Positions 43,594 through 50,679 of a stretch of 64,000 nt of DNA are shown in pieces. A program made the translations under genes and the position numbers. The stretch covers positions 62,001 through 126,000 of the forward strand of contig JASNZF010000003.1 of the NCBI GenBank assembly GCA_048499805.1, read 5' to 3'. How positions within the stretch are numbered: the first letter of the stretch is position 1; each line of letters starts with the position of its first letter. Source of the DNA: JAWXBA01 sp048499805. GTDB taxonomy: Bacteria; Gemmatimonadota; Gemmatimonadetes; Gemmatimonadales; GWC2-71-9. Under the pieces are notes generated by a model. The model saw only the letters and a list, made by a program, of their open reading frames with translations, did no database searches and had not been told where the DNA came from.

Positions 43594-44292
43594 ATGCCCG
43601 ATGCCACCCCCCGCCGGCAGTTCGTGGGCCGAGTGCTTGGCGGCGCGGCCGCGATGGCCGCAGCCCCGATGCTCTCCCTCGCCGATGCCGCCGCCGAAGC
43701 GCAGGCCCCGGCCGCCCCGGATGCCCGGCCGCAGGCCACCTGGGACATGTCCTGGGTCGACCGGATCAAGGGAGACCATCGCATGGTCTTCGATTCCCCC
43801 GAGATCTCCGAGGGCCTGGGGATGTCCCAGGTGCGCAGTTGGATGGCGGGGACGGCGGAGGTCTACGGAGCGCGCGACGACCAGATGACGGCCGTCCTCG
43901 TCATCCGCCATGCCGGCGTGCCCATGGTGATGGGCGACGCCTGGTGGGACAAGTACGAACTCGGCAAGGCGTATACCCTCAAGGATCCGACCACCGGCGA
44001 GGAGGCGCGGCGGAACCCCTACATCAACTACAAGAGCGGGGACCGCTTCGTCACCACCTGGCCCGATGCCGGCCTCGACACCCTGATCGGCCGCGGGGTG
44101 ATCGTGCTGGCCTGCCACCTGGCGCTGCGCAACCGCGCCGGCGGCTTTGCCCGCCGCGACGGCCGCCCAGTGGATGAGGTCTACGCCGAGCTGCGCGCCA
44201 GCCTGGTGCCCGGCGTGACGGTGATGCCGAACGGCATCTTTGCGGTGGGTCGGGCGCAGCAGGCGGGGTGCGGGTTCATTCGGTCGACCTGA
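43594..44292 (+). CDS. Tat-exported DsrE-like protein
   Basis: A 232-residue protein from ATG 43594, with AGGA upstream. The leader PRRQFVGRVLGGAAAMAAAPM has paired Arg as in Tat signals. The mature part has a DsrE/F-like order: VDRIKGDHRMVFDSPE, a TAVLVIRHAGVPMVMG strand, GVIVLACHLALRN with a conserved-looking Cys, and VPGVTVMPNGIFAVGRAQQAGCGFI at the end. DsrE-like proteins can carry sulfur or sense thiols; the Cys in VLACH is a candidate site. Function is not proven. A strong terminator follows. Confidence 0.7.
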   Translation: MPDATPRRQFVGRVLGGAAAMAAAPMLSLADAAAEAQAPAAPDARPQATWDMSWVDRIKGDHRMVFDSPEISEGLGMSQVRSWMAGTAEVYGARDDQMTAVLVIRHAGVPMVMGDAWWDKYELGKAYTLKDPTTGEEARRNPYINYKSGDRFVTTWPDAGLDTLIGRGVIVLACHLALRNRAGGFARRDGRPVDEVYAELRASLVPGVTVMPNGIFAVGRAQQAGCGFIRST

Positions 44293-44294
44293 CC

Positions 44295-44453
44295 GAAGCG
44301 AGAAGCCAGAAGCGAGAAGGGAGAAGTGGGGGCCTGGAAGAAACAGAGCCGGTGCGCTGGGATGATACCCAGTCCACACCGGCTCTTTTCCGATTCTTCA
44401 CCGTCTCTCTCCCTCGCCCCTCATGCCCCCTGCTTCTCGCTTCTCCCTTCTCC
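44295..44453. repeat. Heptamer-periodic inverted repeat G
   Basis: The left arm (44295-44329) has five GAAGCGA-type units, starting 2 bp after the DsrE-like stop codon. The right arm (44433-44453) has three CTTCTCC-type units and ends at the stop codon of the minus-strand gamma-glutamyltransferase gene. Between them lies a true intrinsic terminator preceded by GGAAGAAACAG, as in repeat F. Confidence 0.85.
44345..44389. terminator. Bidirectional intrinsic terminator
   Basis: Stem AGAGCCGGTG (44345-44354) with CACCGGCTCT (44377-44386), then TTTT on the plus strand. An inner stem CTGGG / CCCAG caps it. An A-rich run before the stem provides a T-run on the minus strand as well. It serves both convergent genes and is the clearest intrinsic terminator in the window. 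Confidence 0.88.
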
Positions 44454-46166
44454 CTACCAACCCACCGCCCGGGCATCAAACGCCCGGCTGTCCGCCCCGC
44501 CGTAGAGCAGCCCCCGCTCCCGGTCGATGAAGATCCCCATCGCATGGCCCTGGCTCCCGACGAAGCTCGTCCGGTGCCCCATCGCCTCGTAGAGCTGCCG
44601 GGTGTCGGGGCTGAATCCGATCCGCTCCATCCGGGTGATGTCGGGCAGCCACTGGTGGTGCATCCGCGGCGCCTCGATCGCCTGGGCGATGTTCATCCCG
44701 TGGTCCACCACGTTCAGGATCACCTGCAGCACCGTGTTGATGATGGTGCGCCCGCCCGGGCTCCCGATCACCAGGACCGGCTTGCCATCCCGGGCGAGGA
44801 TTGTCGGGGTCATGCTCGAGATCATCACCTTGCCGGGCTGGATCAGGTTGGGCCTGGTGCCGATGGTGCCCGTCGTGTCGGTTCGGCCGGGAATGGCGTT
44901 GAAGTCGCCCATCTCGTTGTTGAGCAGGAACCCGGCGCCGTCCACCACGATCCGCGCGCCGTAGCTGTACTCCAGGGTGTAGGTCAGCGACACCGCATTG
45001 CCGGCGGCGTCCACCACGCTGAGGTGGGTGGTCTCCTCGCTCTCGGCCACCTGGTCCACCTGCGCCGGCGTGCTGACGCTGGCACGGTAGGGGTCGATCC
45101 CGGCGCGCAGCTCGGCGGCGTACGCCTTCGAGGTGAGCCGCTCGATCGGCATGTCGGGATTGAACCGCGGGTCGCCGATGTGGCGGGCACGGTCCAGGAA
45201 GGCGCGGCGCATCGCCTCGGTCATCAGGTGCAGGGTGGTGGCCGAGTTGTGGCCGAGTGACGCGAGGTCGTACCCCTCGAGGATGTTGAGCATCTGGACC
45301 GTCGCGATCCCGCCCGAACTGGGGGGCGCCATCCCGATGACTTCGTAGCCGCGATAGGTGCCCCGAATCGGGGCCTGCTCCCGGGCCTCGTAGTTCGCCA
45401 GGTCGGCCTCGGTGATGATCCCCCCGTTCTTCCGCATGAAGTCGGCGATCAGGCGGGCCGTCTCGCCCTTGTAGAAGCCGTCGCGGCCGTCGCGCTGGAT
45501 CCGCCGCAGGGTCCGGCCCAGGTCGGGCTGGCGCCAGGTCTCCCCGGGCTCGTAGATGTCGGTCCCGTTCTTGAGGAACGCCCGGGCCGTCCCCGGCCAG
45601 CGGGCGGCGCGCTGCTGGAAGGTCCGCTGGATGCCCTGCATGTCCCAGCTCGAGGGGAACCCCTTCTCGGCCAGGTCGATGGCCGGCTGCACCAGCCGCG
45701 CCCAGGGCAGCTTGCCGTACTTCTGGTGGGCCTGCCAGAGACCGGCCACCGTGCCCGGCACCCCCACCGAGAGCAGTCCCTCGTGGTTCGCGTCGTCCTT
45801 CACCTCTCCATCGGGACCGAGGTACATCCGCTCCGTGGCCGCCGCCGGGGCGACTTCACGGAAGTTGAAGGTCGTCGCGGTGCCGGTGGCAGTCTGGTAG
45901 ATCAGGAACCCCCCGCCGCCGATGTTGCCGGCGGAAGGCAGGGTGACGGCCAGGGCGAAGGCGGTGGCCACGGCGGCATCGATGGCGTTGCCCCCCTCCT
46001 TGAGGACGTCGCGGCCCGCCTCCGAGGCGAGATAGTGGTTGCTCACCACCATGCCGTTCTTCGCGGGGGCCGGCGTGCGCCCCGACTGGGCGGTGATCGG
46101 GGTGGCGAGGACGGCGCCGACCAGGGTCAGGGAGAGCAGGCGGGCAGGGCGCGAGGAGGCGAGCAT
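44454..46166 (-). CDS. ggt: Gamma-glutamyltransferase
   Basis: A 570-residue exported proenzyme from ATG 46166, with a signal peptide ending near ITAQ. It cleaves gamma-glutamyl bonds of glutathione and similar compounds in the periplasm. The catalytic Thr is in TTHLSVVDAAGNAVSLT, about residue 378, where self-cleavage gives large and small subunits of about 377 and 193 residues. Other family motifs are GGNAIDAAVATAFAL, GGGGFLIY, PPSSGGI and GSPGGRTIINTV. The frame is open 43 codons upstream of the chosen start, but that part lacks a signal peptide. Confidence 0.95.
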   Translation of the reverse strand: MLASSRPARLLSLTLVGAVLATPITAQSGRTPAPAKNGMVVSNHYLASEAGRDVLKEGGNAIDAAVATAFALAVTLPSAGNIGGGGFLIYQTATGTATTFNFREVAPAAATERMYLGPDGEVKDDANHEGLLSVGVPGTVAGLWQAHQKYGKLPWARLVQPAIDLAEKGFPSSWDMQGIQRTFQQRAARWPGTARAFLKNGTDIYEPGETWRQPDLGRTLRRIQRDGRDGFYKGETARLIADFMRKNGGIITEADLANYEAREQAPIRGTYRGYEVIGMAPPSSGGIATVQMLNILEGYDLASLGHNSATTLHLMTEAMRRAFLDRARHIGDPRFNPDMPIERLTSKAYAAELRAGIDPYRASVSTPAQVDQVAESEETTHLSVVDAAGNAVSLTYTLEYSYGARIVVDGAGFLLNNEMGDFNAIPGRTDTTGTIGTRPNLIQPGKVMISSMTPTILARDGKPVLVIGSPGGRTIINTVLQVILNVVDHGMNIAQAIEAPRMHHQWLPDITRMERIGFSPDTRQLYEAMGHRTSFVGSQGHAMGIFIDRERGLLYGGADSRAFDARAVGW

Positions 46167-46255
46167 CAGCGACTCCGACAGCAGGGGGTGGCCAGGGTGG
46201 GTGGTCCCTGTAACGTCGCTCGGGTGCGGCCTCGCGCCAAGGGGAGTCGCCCGGG

Positions 46256-46261
46256 TAGCTT
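46256..46261 (+). promoter_or_regulatory. -10-like element of the DMT transporter gene
   Basis: TAGCTT ends 9 bp before ATG 46271. A GGGAGG purine run lies between the two, so a very short leader with a ribosome site, or a leaderless start, is possible. No clear -35 element. Confidence 0.4.
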
Positions 46262-46270
46262 GGGAGGCCC

Positions 46271-47191
46271 ATGAATGCCCAGCCGACCCCCCCATCCCGC
46301 ATTGCCGCGGGCACCGCCTCGGCGCTGGGCGCGGCGCTGGGCTTTGCCTCGGTCAGCATCATCACGTCGCTGGCGCTGACCGAGAACCTGCCCCTGGCCG
46401 GGGTGCTGAGCTGGCGGTACCTCCTGTCCTCGGCGATGCTCCTGGCCTGGCTCGCGGTGGTGGGCTGGGAGGTGCCGAGCCGGCGGGACCTGCCACGCCT
46501 CCTCATCATCGGTGGGGTGGGGCAGGGCATCATCGTCTACCTGGCGCTGTCCAGCCTCAAGTACATCAACCCCGCCACGCTGGGCTTCCTGTTCTTCACC
46601 TTCCCGGCGTGGGTGGCCGTCGTGCAGGTGGCACGCGGCGCCGAGCGGCTCGACGGGCGGCGCGCCCTGGCGCTCGCGCTCGCGCTGGCCGGCGTCGTGG
46701 TCATCGTCGGGGCGCCCAGCGCGGCGGACCTCGACAGCCGCGGGGTGGCGCTGGCCCTCGGCGCCGCGTTCCTCTACGGGATGTTCATCCCGGTGCTGCG
46801 CTGGCTCCAGGCGGAGAATTCGATCACCCTCACCACCACCTGGACCAAGATCGGCGCCGCCGCCATGCACCTGGTGGTCTGGGGCTGGCAGGGCGGGGTG
46901 ACGATGGCGCTCTCGGGACGGGCCTGGCTGCTGATCGGGGCCCTGGCGCTGTTCAGCACGGTGATCCCGTCGCTCTTCTTCCTCAAGGCGATCAACCAGA
47001 TCGGGCCGGTGCGCACCGCGATCGTGAGCACGGTGGAGCCCTTCCTGACGGCTGTCCTCGGCGTGGTGATTCTTTCCCAGGGGCTCTCTCCCACCACGGC
47101 GCTCGGCGGCGCGATGATCGGCGTGGCCGTCTGGGTCTTGCAGGGGGTGGGGCGGCGGGCGCCGGCAGCGGTGGCGGGTGAGCCGGGGTGA
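46271..47191 (+). CDS. EamA/DMT-family transporter
   Basis: A 306-residue protein with 10 predicted helices in two EamA repeats. The repeats can be seen in SVSIITSLALTENLPLAGVLSWRYLLSSAMLL and in FYGMF to VEPFLTAVLGVVILSQGLSPTTALGGAMIGVAV. Family members export or import amino acids and small metabolites in the inner membrane. It diverges from gamma-glutamyltransferase with 104 bp between starts, so a shared control region is possible. It is followed by repeat element J. Confidence 0.9.
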   Translation: MNAQPTPPSRIAAGTASALGAALGFASVSIITSLALTENLPLAGVLSWRYLLSSAMLLAWLAVVGWEVPSRRDLPRLLIIGGVGQGIIVYLALSSLKYINPATLGFLFFTFPAWVAVVQVARGAERLDGRRALALALALAGVVVIVGAPSAADLDSRGVALALGAAFLYGMFIPVLRWLQAENSITLTTTWTKIGAAAMHLVVWGWQGGVTMALSGRAWLLIGALALFSTVIPSLFFLKAINQIGPVRTAIVSTVEPFLTAVLGVVILSQGLSPTTALGGAMIGVAVWVLQGVGRRAPAAVAGEPG

Positions 47192-47297
47192 GACCCACCA
47201 GTAGGCCGATACGGAGGGTATCGCCTGATTACGCCGTTGCACGCAGATTGATTCGGATGGAGTGGGAGGCCGGCCTCCAGAAGAGCGCGGAAAAGAG

Positions 47298-47542
47298 CAT
47301 CCACCGATTTCACGGATGCCACAGATTGGTCCGGGTCCATGGACGCCTCGCCCCACTGGTCCAGTCCAACGAGGTGTTGGTGAACTGCTCTCACCATCAC
47401 CTGCGACTCTCGATGCCGGGCTCGCGCCCCGCAGACCGATGACGAGGGTTGTTCACCACCAACGATTGCGTCGCCCCACGCGAAGCGGGCGACTCCGCCG
47501 AGCGCAGAACAATCACTGACATCTGTGAAATCTGTGGATGCA
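47298..47542. repeat. 9-bp-periodic inverted-repeat element J (245 bp)
   Basis: The left arm (47298-47320) and right arm (47521-47542) match at about 18 of 20 positions. Units are of CACGGATNN / ATCTGTGNN type, 9 bp long. The interior has an inner inverted repeat (GTTGGTGAAC ... GTTCACCACCAAC) but no gene. It lies in the 482-bp gap between the DMT gene and the serine hydrolase. The rest of that gap shows nothing coding; one extra half-unit lies near 47243. Confidence 0.78.
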
Positions 47543-47673
47543 GTTCCGATGGTTGAACGCGATCGATCCGTTCCGGCGCTTGACCAATCCGCGCGCATTT
47601 GCGCAGGCTTCGGATTGGGGTGCGTGACCAGCTTTAACCATGATGCTCGACCCTCGATGCACGGAGCACAACC

Positions 47674-49089
47674 ATGACTCGCCCCGCCACTCGCGATTCT
47701 GCAGCCGTGCTGATGCTGCTGGTCCTCGCTGCCGGACCGCTCGCCGCCCAGACCCCTTCGCTGTCCCCGGCCCAGATCGCCCGGATCGACAGCGCCTTCG
47801 TGCAGTACGCGCGGGCCGGAAGTCCCGGCTGTGCGCTCGGCGTGAGCCACAATGACCAGGTCGTCCTGGAGCGCGCGTGGGGCCACGCCGAGCTCGAGTA
47901 CGCCATCCCCATCTCCCCGGCCACGATCTTCGAGGGCGGCTCGGTTTCCAAGCAGTTCACCGCCGCCGCGGTGCTGTTGCTGGCGCAGGACGGCAAGCTC
48001 TCCCTGGACGACAACGTCCGGCGCTGGGTGCCCGAGGTGCCGGACTATGGCATCCCGATCACCATCCGCCACCTCCTGCACCACACCAGCGGCCTCAAGG
48101 ACTGGGGCGCGATCGCCGCGATCGGGGGCTGGCCGCGGGGCAGCCGCATCTACACGCATGCTCATGTCCTCGAGATCATCGGCCGCCAGGGGTCGCTCAA
48201 CTACACGCCGGGCGCCGAGTACCTCTACAGCAACAGCAACTACAACCTGCTGGCCATCATCGCTGAGCGGGTCAGTGGCGAGTCGCTGCCGGCGCTCACC
48301 CGCCGGTTGATCTTCGAGCCGCTTGGCATGACCGACACCAGCTGGCGTGATGACTTCACCCGGATCGTCCCGGGGCGGGCGCAAGCCTATGCCCGCAGCG
48401 CCGACGGCTGGCGGTTGCAGATGCCCAACGAGAATGTCTACGGCAACAGCAGCCTGCTCACCACCGTGGGCGACCTGCTCAAGTGGAGCGCCAACGCGAC
48501 CCATCGGCGCGTGGGCGGTGCGGCATTCCAGGCCGAGCAGCGGCGGCGCGGGGTCCTGACCAGCGGCGACACGATCACGTACGCCGCGGGAATCCAGGTG
48601 CAGCGCTACGCCGGGCAACCGGAGGTCTCGCACACCGGCGCGACCGCCGGATACCGGGCGTTCCTGGGACGCTACCCGGAGAGTGGCTGGGCGGTGGCGA
48701 TCCTCTGCAATGCCGGTAACGCCGCTCCCGCCCCGCTCGGTCATGCGGTCATCGACGCGATCCTCGGTCGGCGACCCGGCCCGGCGCCGGCATCGGCGCC
48801 ATCCGCCACCCTGAGCATCGCCCCCGGGTCCTCCAATTCGTTGGAGGGCTACGCTGGGCGCTACGTGTCGGCTGAAGCCGATGCCGAGTTTGTGGCCGTC
48901 GTTGACGATGGGCGGCTGGTCCTGACCTCGCGGCCCAACCGGCGCCTGGTGCTCACGACAGCCGGCACGGATCGATTCAGCGCGGGCGGCAGCCAGGTGG
49001 AATTTGTCCGTAGTACCGCCGGGACCGTGGACCGAATGCTCTTCTCCGTGGACCGGGCACGGAATGTCCGGTTCGAGCGGGTGCCCTGA
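47674..49089 (+). CDS. Exported serine hydrolase (class C beta-lactamase family)
   Basis: A 471-residue protein with a signal peptide ending at PLAAQ. SxxK is SVSK at residues 90-93, the YxN motif is YSN near residue 185 and HTG is near residue 319, the full active site of the AmpC/DD-peptidase/esterase clan. A C-terminal domain of about 100 residues follows (LEGYAGRYVSAEADAEFVAVVDDGRLVL), as in lipocalin-tailed hydrolases. It probably acts on D-amino-acid peptides or esters; beta-lactamase activity cannot be inferred. The gene starts after repeat element J. Confidence 0.9.
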   Translation: MTRPATRDSAAVLMLLVLAAGPLAAQTPSLSPAQIARIDSAFVQYARAGSPGCALGVSHNDQVVLERAWGHAELEYAIPISPATIFEGGSVSKQFTAAAVLLLAQDGKLSLDDNVRRWVPEVPDYGIPITIRHLLHHTSGLKDWGAIAAIGGWPRGSRIYTHAHVLEIIGRQGSLNYTPGAEYLYSNSNYNLLAIIAERVSGESLPALTRRLIFEPLGMTDTSWRDDFTRIVPGRAQAYARSADGWRLQMPNENVYGNSSLLTTVGDLLKWSANATHRRVGGAAFQAEQRRRGVLTSGDTITYAAGIQVQRYAGQPEVSHTGATAGYRAFLGRYPESGWAVAILCNAGNAAPAPLGHAVIDAILGRRPGPAPASAPSATLSIAPGSSNSLEGYAGRYVSAEADAEFVAVVDDGRLVLTSRPNRRLVLTTAGTDRFSAGGSQVEFVRSTAGTVDRMLFSVDRARNVRFERVP

Positions 49090-49159
49090 CTCCCACGCCG
49101 CCATGGCGGGTGTCGGGAATCGGCACCATCTTTCCTGAGTCCCCAGACGGAGCCGAGTG

Positions 49160-50257
49160 ATGCGAAAGGTGCAGGCCTGCTTGGCCATGCTCAGCCTGCT
49201 GGTGACGGCTGTGGCCCCTCCGCTGCCAGCCCAGAACACCCCTGCAGACGCCGTACGTCAATTCTTGCTCCGGACCCAGGCCGGTGATTGGCGTGGCGCG
49301 GTCGGGCTGGTCACGACGGAGACCCAGCGCGCGTTTCGCGACATGGCCATCATGGTCCTGGTCCAGTCGGCAGAGGCGAATGTCCGGCAGGCCGGAGGGC
49401 AAGTGGCACCGCCGCAGCCCAGTGGCCGCCCCGCGCCGCTCGCGACGCGTCTGGCTCTCCTCGACACGATTCCGGTGGTTGGGCTCCGACGCCCGTTCAC
49501 TCTCGGCGAACTGGCGCGGCTTGGCCCGGACGCGCTCCTGGAAGAGGCCCTGGCGTTGCGCTATACCGCCCAGCAGGGGCGGGAGGTCCGACTGCTCGGC
49601 ACCATCGAGGAGAACGACAGCACGAGCTGGGCGCTCCTGCGCCAGGTCTTTCCGAATGCGCCGGCCCAGCTCGCCACCGCGCCAGGTGGGGTTTCCGTGG
49701 CACCACTCAACCGGCGCGCCGAGGGCTGGAGGCTGGGCTATGCCACCGGCCTGTTCAGCCCGAGTGACGTGGTCAGCCCGACCCTGCGCAGTGCCGCTGC
49801 CAGCAGCGGGACCCTGATCAGCGTGCAGGCCATGCCGGGCTCGAGTCCCTGGCCGGCGTCCCCCGATGCCACGGTCGCGGAATGCGATCCCCGCCGTGTC
49901 CACGTTCGGATCGCATCGCGCCTTCCCGAGGCCGCGGCGCGCCCGTACGTGCAGGCCGCGGAGTTCACTGTGCTCACTTCCCTGCGACAGGCGGGTCGGA
50001 TCGCGGCCCTGGCCAGCGCCACCCTGGCCGATTCGGTCGCGGTGCTCACGATCACCCTGAGCTCGATCAGCGATCGCGAGGGGATTCGTGTCGACCTCGG
50101 CCTCCAACGCGGAGCCACGGAGATTCCCGGCGCCCGGAGCTCGGTCGTCACCCTGCCTGGTGGCCTCGACCGCGCGGAGCCGGCCGCCCTGAGTGCCCGC
50201 CTCACCGAGATGCTCGAGGGCTTCAGCGCCGGAGGGCTGCCCGGCCCGTGCCGGTAG
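49160..50257 (+). CDS. Exported protein of unknown function
   Basis: A 365-residue protein from ATG 49160, or GTG 49157. Signal peptide ends at LPAQ. An N-terminal segment TPADAVRQFLLRTQAGDWRGAVGLV looks like the first helix of an NTF2/SnoaL-like fold. The middle and C-terminal parts are mixed helix and strand with no catalytic motif I recognise. It is 70 bp after the serine hydrolase on the same strand and may be cotranscribed. Periplasmic by its signal peptide. Confidence 0.68.
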   Translation: MRKVQACLAMLSLLVTAVAPPLPAQNTPADAVRQFLLRTQAGDWRGAVGLVTTETQRAFRDMAIMVLVQSAEANVRQAGGQVAPPQPSGRPAPLATRLALLDTIPVVGLRRPFTLGELARLGPDALLEEALALRYTAQQGREVRLLGTIEENDSTSWALLRQVFPNAPAQLATAPGGVSVAPLNRRAEGWRLGYATGLFSPSDVVSPTLRSAAASSGTLISVQAMPGSSPWPASPDATVAECDPRRVHVRIASRLPEAAARPYVQAAEFTVLTSLRQAGRIAALASATLADSVAVLTITLSSISDREGIRVDLGLQRGATEIPGARSSVVTLPGGLDRAEPAALSARLTEMLEGFSAGGLPGPCR

Positions 50258-50363
50258 GAGCCGCCACCGGCACGTAGAATGGAGTTTGTGCCGGAGCCGG
50301 GAGCACCGTGCGCCATGGATTCCCGGCGCGTTCGCGACACCACCCCCTCTCGCAGGAGTCGCC

Positions 50364-50672
50364 ATGTCCCGCGGCAAGAACACCATCATCATCGGCGTTG
50401 GCGGACACGTCGTCGCCCTGGATACCGCGACCGGCGTGGAACGGTGGCGCACCAAGCTCAAGTCCACCGCGCCGCACATCACCCTGTGGGATACCGGCGA
50501 CCGGGCCTATGCCGGGGCGAACGGCGAACTGTACTGCCTCTCCACCGCCACCGGCGAGGTGCTCTGGCACAACAAGCTCAAGGGGCTGGGGATGGGGCTG
50601 ATCGCCTTTGGTGCCACCAGCGACGTCCTGGCTGCAGCGGTCATCCAGGCGGCTCGGCAGGCCTCCAGCTGA
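50364..50672 (+). CDS. Single-module PQQ-type propeller protein
   Basis: A 102-residue protein with AGGAG about 8 nt before ATG 50364. It holds two PQQ-like beta-propeller blade motifs: GGHVVALDTATGVERWRTKLK and NGELYCLSTATGEVLWHNKLKGLG. A full propeller needs six to eight blades, so this chain must self-assemble or add to another protein, or is a fragment. There is no signal peptide. TAGAAT at 50276-50281 is a possible -10 element. It converges on PEP carboxylase with 7 bp between. Confidence 0.75.
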   Translation: MSRGKNTIIIGVGGHVVALDTATGVERWRTKLKSTAPHITLWDTGDRAYAGANGELYCLSTATGEVLWHNKLKGLGMGLIAFGATSDVLAAAVIQAARQASS

Positions 50673-50679
50673 GGGGGGG

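Noticed and set aside
9551..47542. CRISPR array
   Set aside because: The repeated units are only 7 or 9 bp with no unique spacers between them, arms are inverted, and no cas gene is present.
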